Source: Thozetella sp. PMI_491 (Eukaryota; Ascomycota; Sordariomycetes; Chaetosphaeriales; Chaetosphaeriaceae). Taken from it: 64,000 bases of DNA. The DNA lies in the NCBI GenBank assembly GCA_021432635.1, contig MU270019.1, positions 1,423,672 through 1,487,671 of the forward strand. Reading direction: 5' to 3'. Under the pieces are notes generated by a model. It saw only the letters and a program-made list of their open reading frames with translations, had not been told where the DNA came from and ran no database searches. Below are positions 10,938-22,400 of the stretch, piece after piece. The translations under genes were made by a program, and so were the position numbers. Numbering within the stretch: the stretch's first letter is position 1; the number at the start of each line of letters is the position of its first letter.

Positions 10938-11819
10938 CTACTGAATCTGCCATCGAGTAGGAGCCTGTTCCTGAATGCTTCTCCGCCCGAAAGTGGTAGA
11001 GTTCAGCCCGCAGTTATAGTTGATGCAATGCGAGACCGTATGGATATAGCGAATCTTGCCCTCCTCGACGCGGAATACGTGGCTGTCGGGGATCGGGCGC
11101 ATCGGTACGGAGCGATCCAGGCCAGGGAAACCCAAAAATATATCCACGATGCCCATCTCCTCATCGATTACGTACCGTCGGTTCGTTACTGTAATGGTTG
11201 ACGGGAGGCCGTCGCACGTATTCGCGCTGAAGTTGCCCCTAGCCGTATACGACCCCCCCTCGAGCCGAGCGCAGGCGCTGCTGAATGGGATGACCACGCT
11301 AGCGTTCTTGAATCGGTCAAAATATGCGTCACCGGCCGCCTTGATAACAGTCCTGGTATCTCGCTTTTCCTTTGGGATGGGCTCCCACTTTTCGAACTGG
11401 CTCCAATGGAGGTACCCGGTGGCATTGAAGGCCCAGTCGCCTGGTTTGGTCACGATAGAGTCGACGATGGAGACCTTATTTTCAGTTGCTATAAAGCGCG
11501 TATGGACGATATAAGGCGCCTTCGGGTCAGCAGCTACGAACTCGGTAAAGGCCGAGCATCCCGGGAGATCGTGGTAGCTACGGCTCAGGTCGATCTTGAC
11601 GGGCCGGCCTAGAGTGGTGTTCACGACGGGCAAGACGATCTCATTCTCGAGGTAAGTGACATTGCTTGCAAGAAGGGTAAACTGGTTAGGCTGTCCTGCA
11701 ACTTGGGCCTTGAGGTATTGCTCCGTGACGTTGGTTAAGAAGGCACGGCTGCATTCGGCCGAGACCGAGGCCGCACCTACCATTAGCAATACGCACGCCG
11801 GAAGAAAGAATTTGAACAT
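10938..11819 (-). CDS. Secreted DUF8021-like protein
   Basis: This single-exon gene encodes 293 residues with a clear signal peptide (hydrophobic FFLPACVLLMVGAASVSA, cleavage expected before ECSRAF). The mature protein has several N-glycosylation sequons (NVTE, NVTY, NTTL, NATG, NASV, NSTT) and scattered cysteines. A C-terminal segment, DSHVFRVEEGKIRYIHTVS, resembles a SnoaL/NTF2-like fold and the DUF8021 family of fungal secreted proteins. Its biochemical role is unknown. It lies next to the acyltransferase, convergent with it, so shared regulation is possible. The DUF8021 name is from memory of family features and would need a profile search. Secretion is well supported. Confidence 0.7.
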   Translation of the reverse strand: MFKFFLPACVLLMVGAASVSAECSRAFLTNVTEQYLKAQVAGQPNQFTLLASNVTYLENEIVLPVVNTTLGRPVKIDLSRSYHDLPGCSAFTEFVAADPKAPYIVHTRFIATENKVSIVDSIVTKPGDWAFNATGYLHWSQFEKWEPIPKEKRDTRTVIKAAGDAYFDRFKNASVVIPFSSACARLEGGSYTARGNFSANTCDGLPSTITVTNRRYVIDEEMGIVDIFLGFPGLDRSVPMRPIPDSHVFRVEEGKIRYIHTVSHCINYNCGLNSTTFGRRSIQEQAPTRWQIQ

Positions 11820-13118
11820 TTCTGTGATTTTAGCTCCTTGAAAGATGTGTTGCTAGAAAAAGATGGGGTCCGTGGGGACTTGCCAGGCCTAGAATTATAA
11901 CTGCCCGGAACAAACAATACGTGAATTACCGTCGAGACGGACGCCCAGAACCGAGCATCCCGGCCTGTTTATCCAAGACGGCACTTTGCCTATTATATAA
12001 CGACCACGGCTGTATCAAAAGTCCACAGATGCAATCATAATTCAGAACAGTCGCAGGAAACATCACAGAAATTCAAATTGTAGGCTAAAGAGCTCATCAA
12101 ACCCCTCCCTTGTCCTACATCTCGTCTAAAACATCTTGACAGGCGTTGACACAGAATTGGGAGGAATTTATCGCTTCCATGGCTCAGTGACAAGCCGATA
12201 CCGTGAAAATTTCCGTCGTCACTGACAAGGTAGATAGGATCTCAATAAGGTTTGTGTAGAATGTCTCATTATGTAGATACATCATTATTTGTCACTGTAG
12301 GCAATGAGTAGCTTGATGTTTATCTTCCTTTTGGGCCTGTTAGATGCTTCATGAATGCTTGATGTACCAGAAAAGCCAAGTTAGTGATACACGTTAACAG
12401 AGGCATGATAGCCACCGTTCTTTCGTTCAGTTAACGTGTTCATTGCCCCTCCGCCTCCTTTCCTAGCCCTAAATGCATAGAGTCAGTAGTCAACTTTGAT
12501 AGTCTGACTTTACGGAAAGTGAATAGGTTAGCGGGATAGGTTAAAAAATATTCTCCATGGAGGAGCGATTCTTGTTGATAATAAGCTTAGTGTAGACTAT
12601 TACTGTAGAAACCTTTCAAAATAATTCCAAGAGTTTTTCTCTAGGACAGAGAATCTCAACTTGACCAGAAGACAGAGGCGAAGACATTTTGAAATTTAGT
12701 GGTAATCCTAAAGACATGAGCTGCGAAGGGAGCATAACGTGATAGGGCCGCAGCCAACAAGAGGGCCAGCTTACGCAGGTCACTAGACTTGTCCGTTAGT
12801 TACCCTGTGAGCATGTGATTGGTTTATTTACGGGAAGCACCAGGTATCTGTGGTTAAGCGACCGATCTTTCACCTAGGGGCTGCGGGTGGCCAAACATGA
12901 GTGACTTCAGCGTGGCGTTAGTCTAGCCCCAAAGAGACTGGTTCCGCCACTCCCCCTTCCAAGGCGAAATCCAACATATATTTTGCGCCAAAGAACGCCT
13001 AGCCAATGCGGCTGTACGAACATATATATAATGCTCCGCCAGAGTTTCCGCCGGATCACCCCTCGAGCGGGGTTTCTGTCTGTCTATGTTACGCTGATAT
13101 AGTACCAGTGGATCAAGA
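11820..13118. other. Intergenic, divergent promoters
   Basis: About 1.3 kb separates the secreted protein (minus) from the STAND-like gene (plus). It includes an everted CCG-N6-CGG pair at 11929-11940, 110 bp upstream of the secreted protein start, and AT-rich sequence around 12240-12660. I found no gene. Confidence 0.5.
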
Positions 13119-14528
13119 ATGGACGGACTCTCAAGCATTGCAACCATTGCCGGAGTCGCTTCGGCCGGCCTGAAACTGTCCACGGCACTATTCGAACTAG
13201 TCAGTAACCTTCGCGATGCCCCGCGGGCTATGACGGAGATTGCGAGAGGCATTTCCGATACAGCTATTGTCCTACATCAGCTACGCCGGATATTGAGGGA
13301 CCGCGAAGAACTCTTCAAGCGCCGACTCCTAAGGTCTGTTGGATCCGCTGTTCAGCGCATCCGAGCTGTTCACAACGAAATTCGTTCCATGATTCGTCGC
13401 TGCGACGGGGCTATGGCTCGCGTGCTTTGGCTATTCCGCCAGTCCAGAGTTTCGCAGCTGCTGGCTAAGATAGAAGCTCACAAGTCGGCAATTGGACTTA
13501 TGTTGCACACCATGTTGCTGGCTGTTCAATTGCGACAACTTCCAAGGTGTGTATCGATTGTTAAAAATCGTTTACTTAGTCTAACCGGTAGCAAAGCCGA
13601 ACCGGCGAGCCTGTCTACGAGGACAAGCGCAGTTCCCCGGAAGAGAGGCAGTATTTACGACGTGAGACTGAGAATCTCATTCGGACGGCTCATCAGTCGC
13701 TTGTTGATCTCGCGTATGATGACAATCAACACCCGCTGGCACCGGCGGATTATGAAGACGACATCTCGATTAATAGAAATGCTAGTCGATCTACTGATAA
13801 TGACCCGGATGAAGAGATAGACAATCAGCAGCCGGATAGGACTTCTGAATGGTTATACGATGCCGTATTCTCTCCCCTAGAGGGTGTAGCACGAGTGACC
13901 GAGATTGAAGACGACGAAATCACCTCGTTGCTCAGTTCTGCCAGGAACCTGAGCATCGCAGGCTCAGCCGTTCCGACCCCGGCCGGCTCGGAGATATATC
14001 CTGAGAAGCCATTTAGCGATGCCGGATCTGCAACTGCTCTTGTTAAAATCACAGAAATCTCTCTGGATGAAACGGATCAGCAGCCTTCCCCTCATTCACC
14101 TGTCGTTAATCAACTTCTCTTAGAGTGGACAAATTTAGTCGAGGCTGAGATTGAAGATGGGGTAGTCAAAAGAGCTCCCACGCGGGGCCATGCAGAATAC
14201 ATAACGCTCACAGACAAGATTGGAAGAGCCTATAAGCTCCCATTCCACAGATGTAACACGTGGGAAGTGAGTATTTAAACAGCCTCTCCTTCAACTGTTG
14301 AAGGGCGCCGCTGACAAGACGCAACAGGGCCTGAATGAATTCCTGAAGGATATCTTTCAAGTATCAGATTCGGCGGGATATACCACAGTGAAACAAGGGC
14401 ATTATGACATTGTGGGTCCAGATGGAGAGATTTTATCGTCGTCACTCTGGGAAGATGTTGTGGAGCCGGGTTGCAAGATTAGGATCATGATGTGGGGGCA
14501 ATACCTGCGCGATGCTCTTAAGTATTAA
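13119..14528 (+). CDS. Fungal STAND N-terminal plus ubiquitin-like domain protein
   Basis: Three exons (13119-13546, 13597-14266, 14328-14528) encode 432 residues. The first about 120 residues, beginning MDGLSSIATIAGVASAGLKL, match the helical Fungal_N type N-terminal domain of STAND/NLR-like proteins. The middle is acidic and low in complexity. The C-terminal about 110 residues, from YITLTDKIGRAYKLPFHRC through GHYDIVGPDGEIL and LWEDVVEPG to the end, look like the ubiquitin-like ULD_2 domain common in fungal proteins of this type. No NACHT or NB-ARC P-loop is present, so this resembles an adaptor or truncated NLR. The introns were placed by frame: 13547-13596 has a CTAAC branch site, and 14267-14327 joins TWE to GLNEF. 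Function is inferred as signalling or allorecognition. Confidence 0.8.
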
Positions 14529-14782
14529 GACTTCCACTTAATGTTTACAACCCCGAAGCTAGCTATCATTCGTATTGTGAGACTGAAATTTCCGAGAGCC
14601 ACCGAATTTTACAGAGACGCGTAGTAGGTGGTGGATGGCAGCACAAGTAAAATCGAGTGATGTTTTATATCACACACAAGCCTTGCTAACCTCTGCAGCC
14701 AACCACAGTGGCGATTGGTACGGGAAAGCATGTACAAAGCTACAAGACGACTCGATACAAAGCATGACTTAGGGTCTCGACT

Positions 14783-15111
14783 TCATTTTCCGTTATAAGT
14801 GCAATGGCATTGGCAAGTCCCAAATGGGATGCTGACCCGTGGTTTACACTGTAAAACATCGCCCAATTAGCTACGCAGCTATAGACAAATTGACAGCCCA
14901 AGAGTGTACTCACCCATGATCCATAGCAGTTCAAAGACTGACTCCCTCCAGTACAATACGAGACGCAGTAGCTATCCGTACAGCATATTCCCGCCTGATC
15001 GCAGGAATCTCGGGAGGCTAACCCCGCGTTAAGCTCGGCGAGTGGGCTTCCGAGCACTGCCACAATGCTTGTCAGGGTAACAAGAAACACAGCGCGCATG
15101 TTGATAACCAT
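14783..15111 (-). CDS. Small secreted cysteine-rich protein
   Basis: Two exons (14914-15111, 14783-14848) encode about 87 residues. A signal peptide (MRAVFLVTLTSIVAVLG) is followed by a short pro-like stretch. The mature part has ten cysteines: spacing SC, ICC, YC, YC and NC in exon 1, then CKP, TC, QC and HC in exon 2. The intron (14849-14913) has a GTGAGT donor, a GCTAAT-like branch site and a TTTTACAG acceptor. Reading through it instead gives a tail with only two cysteines and no repeat of the pattern. Splicing adds four cysteines, making an even number, which supports the two-exon model. Such proteins are often effector-like or antimicrobial, but I recognise no named family. Translation may begin at 15111 or at 15099. 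Confidence 0.7.
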
Positions 15112-16406
15112 TTTAAAAGGGGGCAGAGGGCAAGTAGATGGTTTTATAAGGTATTTTAACAGATGAGCATAAGGAAATTGTTTAGGTAAAACGATAGCTG
15201 GAGGTTTGCAGTCTTTTATACCTCGTTTAGGTAGGCAATCTCCAGTCCGTCTACTTTGAGGGGATTAATACTAGACCTACTGACACAGAGAAGCTTAATC
15301 GAAAGGTCTATTCGGGGATCAGAATTCGTATTTCGGATGTACCAATGCAACCCTAGGTAGGCAATACGATGCTCGGGAGCTGTCTTCACGCCTGCCATCA
15401 CTCGCTCGACGGAGACATGTTGGTCCGGGCCATTGGCGATTGGCCACCGCCTGAGTAATGCAGGAGTGTCTTACGGCCACCACACCAATACTTGCTCTAG
15501 TTCGGCGACCCTTCAGCTACACCGGCTAATTGGGGTTCCTGTCAAGACCAATACTCGCGTTGGGATCAACACCGGCATGACCTAGCGGCTCAGGACAGCA
15601 ACAATGGAAGGGATAACTAACCTAGGAGGTACCCGAATGCAACGCTCCCTGTTTTAATATTGGCCGAACAGAAATGCCGACCATGCCCATCCAGTGATAG
15701 CAACAAAGCCACCCGCTTCAAGAGCATTCGGTACTGCAGCACCTGCACCGCTCGGGCTGTAGCCTCCACGCTTTGTCCTGAGCACAATACTATCAATGCT
15801 AGTCGGACAGTCTTACGTCCTGTATCAGTATGACTGTGCTACTCAGAGCCGTGCCTGGTTGGCTCTCCATTCCTCCCGCCTGTTGCGTCTTCGTCGTGGA
15901 TCCGAGGCCATTACACGAGCCTCCACACCTGCACCTGCACCTTCTAGGGTTGCCTGGGCTGCGATGCTGGAGTAAATGGCTGCCCCCCTCAGGAATCTCG
16001 CGAACATCGACGTGTGTCATATCTTCAGCGGCATCACTGGCGCCCTCGTGCTCGTCGCCACCATTGGCAGTCTTCTCATGGTGCGCCATGCTCTGCTCAC
16101 TCGTTCCATCCAGCTCTGTATCGAATCGATAATCTCTTCGCTTTTAGTTACAACCCGTATCTTAGCATCATCCGTGAAGTTGCTATTTTGCGGATCCAGG
16201 AGCGTCGTGAATATGCGGCCCGCGGTGGTTTGCTGAATGAACAGTCCCAGTCTTTTCGGACCATGGCGTTGGAAAATATCGTCAACAGTACGACTAGGAG
16301 GCTAAGAAATAGTCCTAGGGCGACAGGAAGGCCGGTATGACAAATAGATAGTTACACTGCATTACCTGTACGATTGGTGTGACCAAGGTGGATGGGGAAT
16401 TCGGGT
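15112..16406. other. Intergenic, possible decayed sequence
   Basis: About 1.3 kb. Open frames on both strands at 15799-16340 overlap each other and carry no domain that I recognise. One plus-strand frame (15976-16110) has a plausible single helix, GALVLVATIGSLLMV, but I could not build a gene around it. Confidence 0.4.
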
Positions 16407-18598
16407 TCAAAGAGGGACCGTATGGACTTCCGCCTCTTCTTCTTCGAGTTCCAGCCCTAGCTCTCTAACCATGCGCTCATCACTCGGCGCCCAGGTCAAC
16501 TGCGGGAGAGCGTCTACATTCAAGATCAAATCCTCCGGCTCAAATGCAGCCCTAATTATATCTGAAGCGGTCGTGCTTACCAACAGGACCTTGACGGCTG
16601 AGGGTAGATTCGTATCGTTTGCAAGACTCAGCAGAGCCGAGACGACTGGCAGCGCCTCGTCTCTCAATTCTTCCCGCTCGAACAAGTTTACGCCATCGAT
16701 GATGCAGACCGTCGTAATGATCTCCGGGAGTTGGTAGATGAGCGCCCGTAGCAGCTTGACTAACTCCTGGGGACCCTCTTTTCCACGAATGTTCGCAAGA
16801 TCTACCTCATACTGCAGCTCAAGCATGTCGAAGCTGTACTGACGCAACAGCTGGTCGATGAGGCTGGTGAGCATGGCGCGTCCGCCGACGCGAGGCCTGG
16901 CCTCGTTTGTGTCGATATGGCGTCCACAGAACCACAACGTTGACACAAATCGCGGTTTTATTCGCAGAGCTTGCGTCATGGTTGCGCAGAAGACAGACAA
17001 AGGCGATATGCCCGCCAGGCTCCTCGGCGGGTGGAACGCCCACTGCACCAGGAGTTTCGCCGAGGATGGGGACACAATCCAGTGCCGGAAGAGTGGCGCA
17101 TTTATGATCTGCTCGGCCTGCACAAGCTGCCTGGGTGGAAACTGTGCCTTTCTTTGTACAACAAAGGAGGCGTCGACCAGGTCGATATCCATAGCCTCCA
17201 ACGTCCGCCTTAGTGCGTCTTGATCGACGTGGCAGTCCTGAACCACCGTGGGTGGCGGTGGTAATCTTCTGTTTTGGTTTGCTGGAGATGATGTTCTTAG
17301 TAGTCCATTCTCGACCCGGAGGTATACATTTTCCTGCCTTGCCGCCTCAAGCTTTCCTGTCCTTCAGTTAGCAACGTCTATGGCATAGCAGAGCACTGGC
17401 GACAACTGACGGTCTTTTTCCTTCAGATGATCGACTAGCAGATCAAACATTGAGTTGAATCCTTGCGCTATTTGCTTGAAAATCCTTTTTGTTTCTCGGG
17501 AGTCTTCCGATGTGGTTTAGGTTTAGCAGCGGTATGCAAAGAACGAACGGCCACGACTCCACTTACAATTATGGAGCTCGTAGATGTGCGATTTAACAGC
17601 TTCACTCATTAGACTTTTGCTTTTGGCGTCTATGGTAGCGATGCTTTGTAGTAGACTCTTCTCGTATCCTTCTCCTTGAAAAATGGCTTTACCTCCCTTC
17701 AGGACTTGACCATCGGCGAGACGTTAGACTTATGAGAGTTTCCCAGTTGGAATAGGGCAACTCACACTCGTTGCTAATAAAAAATCCAATCGCTCTCTCA
17801 ACTGCTTCTAAGGTTGTTGCTGTCAGGTCCAGAGATGCGTTCAGAATGTTAATATCTTTGGGGTAGGTCCCCAAGAAGAGCTCGACATCAGAAAAGATGG
17901 GAATAAGGCCATCGAACCCCTCAAGGACCTTTTGCCGAACTTTCGCAGCATTCTTAGCGGCCTATGCAATGGAATTTGTCAATAGAGCCTGATACCTTCA
18001 CTCCCTTCCCTAGGCGACTATGGACTGGACATACATCTAGAAGTACCTCAACGACGCATAAGACCGGCGTGGCGCAGGGGTCATTAGGGACTGCCTTCGA
18101 GGCAACGCTGACCATTTTTGCAACGGGAGCGATGTTGTCGGCGATTTCACGCCGTCTTTTACGAATCCACCCGACGAAACCTCCTCTATTCTTATACTCG
18201 TTTCGCGCTGCCTCAAGCTTGTCGTAAACCGCGTCCCAATCTCTCTCATGGCGAATGTCATATGCGGTTTGGGATCGGCCTCTTGGCTCGCTCGTAGTTG
18301 ACGTAAACCTAGACATGGCCTGAGAAAATATGTCATTCCAAAACACCATAGCCTGAGTGTCTGTCCAAGCTGGCCTCGAGGGAGACTCAACATCCTCCCA
18401 TGGAGCTGATACGGAATCGCCCCAAAGGTTGCCGCCGCGGACCAAAGCCCGACTATCTGCAACATATTGTCCCACCATCAAATCGTAATGAACGGGGGGG
18501 TTGTCGAATAAAGGATGGTTTCTCGGCAACTGATTTTCGATGAAACTGGCAACTATGGATTTGTCGAGGCTGTGCCCGGTGAAGACTAGATCGTCCAT
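16407..18598 (-). CDS. DUF7708-type STAND-like protein
   Basis: Five exons (18035-18598, 17766-17961, 17567-17704, 17411-17503, 16407-17356) encode 646 residues. The joins are consistent in phase. The N-terminal half (WDAVYDKLEAAR, NIAPVAKMVSVASKAVP, then IFSDVELFLGTYPKDINIL and LEAVERAIGFF) resembles the helical DUF7708 domain that precedes NTPase domains in fungal STAND proteins. A coiled-coil-like KLEAARQEN stretch follows. The C-terminal half has STLWFCGRHID, GGRAMLTSLIDQLL, a Walker-B-like TTVCIIDGV and a sensor-like KVLLVSTTAS. No GxxxxGK[ST] P-loop is visible where one would be expected (around SPSSAKLLVQW), so nucleotide binding is doubtful. The gene is divergent from the AAA ATPase. 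The family call is moderate; the function is inferred to be immune- or recognition-like. Confidence 0.72.
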
Positions 18599-19402
18599 GA
18601 GGAGATGCCCTTTCGGATAATGGGAAGTGGGAAGAAGCTGTAGCAGGTTCTTGCACCCCTATGGGGAGTTATAGCGGTATCCAGTGTCCAATATGCTCAA
18701 AGGCTTAGTTCAGATTCTAACCGAATTTGCAATCATGTAGGCGGGTGGCCGCTTACGGCTTGCATTGAACTCTGCCTCGTAGCACTTGTGTAACTCAGGC
18801 AGCCCGCGGCCCGGCACCGCAGGTCTTCGATGATCGCAAGACTGAGGGTCTTTCATTTGAATTGCCGAGATTCGACGGCTGCTATCTGCTTTAGTAGCAC
18901 ATCGCTTCCCCTGCAGCTTTCTGCCTGCATGCGCTGTCACGACCGGCGGGTATATGGCTCTCGGCCTGGGCCTAGTGCAGAACCTCCATGCAGACTGTAA
19001 CGCCCAATCACCAGAGGCTATTGGCCTTTATCCCCGCCTCTCTCCACGTGCCACGTAGCAATTTGCGACCAGAGTTAGAGTGATAATTGATACCTATGTG
19101 CTGCCATGTGAGAGCGCAACATGTCCGACAAGGCTCCGGCGCCCGCCCTAGCGCTTCTATCCTCGTGACCCATCTCAACTCTCACGATTGTCGACAAGGT
19201 TTTCCTCTCAGCTTTACCGTCTTTACTCTTTATTCCGCCCCGGGATCCTGATAGTTCCAGCAGCATTCTGAACGAAACGCGCGGCGAAATGGAGGTCAAC
19301 TTATCCCGAAATGCCAGCAATCCAGCAGTCGAAGATGACAGCCGCCTGACTTAAAGCGAGACGTCCGAGGCTTTCAACTCAGGTTACCAAACCGCTCCTT
19401 CG
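18599..19402. promoter_or_regulatory. Bidirectional intergenic, STAND-like/AAA ATPase
   Basis: This 804-bp region between divergent starts should carry both promoters. A minus-strand open frame at 19075-19320 has no recognisable content. I did not identify specific operator motifs. Confidence 0.5.
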
Positions 19403-22400
19403 ATGGATCCATCTCGCCTGTTTCGCGAAGTTCAAGCGCTAAAGGCAAAGCTCTCAGAGTTTGAAAGACAGACCAGCAACAACATACTCGAGGAGGATCT
19501 CAAGCAGGGCAAACCGGACCAAAGAGTGATTGAGGAGATAGAGCAGTATAAAAGGATGGAAAACTGTCTCTATACTCATAGGAGAGAATGGGAGATCAAA
19601 ACTGGACCGGGAACTATCTCCGGCATGAAGCCTGCTTTCGGACCATGTCGAAAGAGCGACCTTCCCCATGAACATGTAATGGGCCCCTGGCTATGGCATT
19701 GGAATGTCGACTCCGAGAACTCATTCATACGGCCCAATCCTTTCGACCCGTTCCACAGCTGTGGGAACGATCTTGATAATATCCACTCTAAGAGCAAGGA
19801 TAAATATGATATGGAGATCAGCTATGGTAGTCGCCGTGACAGGGCTCGTAAGAATTTCGAGTGGGAAATGGACCGCCTCTATCTGCAAGAGGAGGTGGAT
19901 AATCGCCGACGAGCCAAGGCGAAAGAGGCGGCGATACAGTTCGAACACAGCACGTCTTGTGTTATTCCTGTTCAAGAGGCCAAACTGAATCGGCTTGATT
20001 GGGCCCCTTTCAAGATGATGGCTGGAACGAAAAGTGCTTGTGTTATCGACGTTCTTATGGGTGAGCCTAGTATCGAAGAGGAGGTCAACAGTGGTTTGAA
20101 ATGGTTTGGAGGCATGAATCAGCGAGCTCGTGTGCTAAACACGTTTCAAGACCATCCCATTTGCAGCCCAGACGAGGCCAGAAGATCACCGCTGCCAGAT
20201 AGAGTCCGGGTGCACTCTATAGCTCTGCTAAGGATATTTGCAAAGCTCGTCACTTCAGAAGCAGGACCACTGAATAGTCCTGAAGTTGTGCTGGGCGGAA
20301 AACCGGTCGTTTTTATCCGCCCATTCAAGTTACTAGTCTATTGCGAAGGGTCTCTCCGTGACTGGTATACAGCACTCGAGAACAGGTCCAAAGACGCCCT
20401 TAAGCCAGAGGGAGAACCGACCCCCCCAATTGGCAACCCCGCTTCGGATCTACAGGCACACACCCAGAAAGAGCCTGCAGAAACTCGGGGTCGAATCCAC
20501 GGAGATGGTTCTGCTACCACCGAGCCTGAATACAAGCCCCCTTTGGAGGAAACCGTGGAAGACTTAAATGCAGGATTGCAACAACAAGACGAGGAGCGCG
20601 CTGCACGTAAGGACCACATCGACAAGGTAGAGAAGGGCGGTGGGGATGAAAAGGACGACCCAGACGACATAACCAAATCTCTGACAGCAATGGCGCATTT
20701 AAAATGCCTTCTAAACTTCATCGACTCAGACATTATATCTCGGAGAGAATATCTTCACGACACCAAGTGCCGCAAGATATTCTTCTCGGATCTTTGGCTG
20801 CTCTTCCGCCCAGGAGTAGAAGTTATCGGTAGTGATGGGAGACAAGCTTATCGTGTCATACATGTTACTAGTGCTAAGCATCGAGTCGTTCCGGCCTGGC
20901 AGACCTGGTTGTTCCCCACGGAGAGGGAGAAAACCGACAAGGACAACGACAACAACAAGAACACCCCCCCTTTCAGCATCACCTGCGTCTATATCGACTT
21001 TAATGGCACCCATATCGGGCCCATCTCGAAAACCTTCAACTTTAAGAAGTTTGATGGGGAACGGGAGGTTACGTCGCTAGAAGTCTACCCTCTTCATTTC
21101 CATCCATCGAAGCGCCACGAATTCAATGAGGCAGAGTGGGCCGAAGTGAAAAATGTCCCAGAAGCTAGCAGATACCGTAGGAAGCTGATTATGCGGGGAT
21201 CCAAGTTCCTCGAAGTCGCAGGAGTAAAGCACATGTACTACAGCGGTCCAACGCTCATGGTACGAGATGAGGTGGAAAGCCAGGTTGTCATTGATTTTGA
21301 GACTGCCTTTTCGGCTGAAGCGCATGGACAGCAAGGGTGGAAACCAGAGCTTGAAATGCTGCTAATTCCACAGAGTGAAGATAAAATTGGGAAGGAAGAC
21401 TGCGAAGGAGAGTGTTGTGAAGGCGAGATAGTATTTGACGACACATTCGTGGACCAGAAACAGCGTAAAGAGTACATCGATAGCCTCCTGCCTCGAGCCC
21501 GTGAGGTTGAGAGAGAACCTTCCGTCGCGGTCATGCCGCGGCTTCTGAAGGAACTCAGGGCTAAGGCGAGCGACAGTCCAGCTGTTTCTGACGATGAGCT
21601 GCTCATCATGTCGTACCGCGTCTTTGGTTTCGTGCTCCGCAGCCGCAAATGGGGTAAGCAAACCATTCAGAACAGCCTCATCTTTATGTGCTAATGCGAC
21701 CTCACTACAGCACAACTAGATCTAACTTATCTCGATGAAGTTCACGCACCGGCTATTCCAGAGGATAACCTTAAGCAAGCTGTCGAGGAGAAGAAAGCAG
21801 AGCCACTCACAGCTTTTGATCGTCTGGTCCTCGAGGAAGGGCATAAGCCAATGATTATATCGCTAATCGCTCAGCATTTTCGAAACAAAGAGTCGAGAAC
21901 CGGTCACCAAGAACAATTCGATATCGTAAAGGGGAGAGGTAAGAGGACCTCGTTCTTCTCCATTATATTGCAGATGCGTAAGAGTGACAACGAAATAGGA
22001 AAAGGTCTGATCTTGCTACTACATGGCGCCCCCGGGGTTGGCAAAACCTCGACTGCCGGTTTGTTTTTCTGATAATTTCCATTTAATATGTTCAAGTTTC
22101 CGCTGATGAACTGGCCGCATTATAGAGGGCGTGGCAGAACTCTTCAAGAAGCCGCTGTTCCAAATTACTTGCGGTGAGCAGAACCTGTCGAGGTGTGGGA
22201 TGAGCCCCGATTGTAGAGCTGATCTCCTTAGGCGACCTCGGAACCACAGCAAAAGAAGTTGAAAGATCTCTAGAGACAAACTTCGCTCTTGCAAATAGAT
22301 GGGACTGCATCCTCCTCCTCGATGAAGCCGACGTCTTTCTCGCAGAGCGGACCAAAGAGGACTTTAAGCGGAATGGACTGGTGGCAGGTCGGTTTTCGCC

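Noticed and set aside
15799-16340. Overlapping frames on both strands with one possible helix
   Set aside because: The frames contradict each other, with no domain or splice model that extends them.
19075-19320. 81-codon minus-strand frame in the STAND-like/AAA divergent promoter
   Set aside because: No recognisable content, and it lies wholly within the promoter region.
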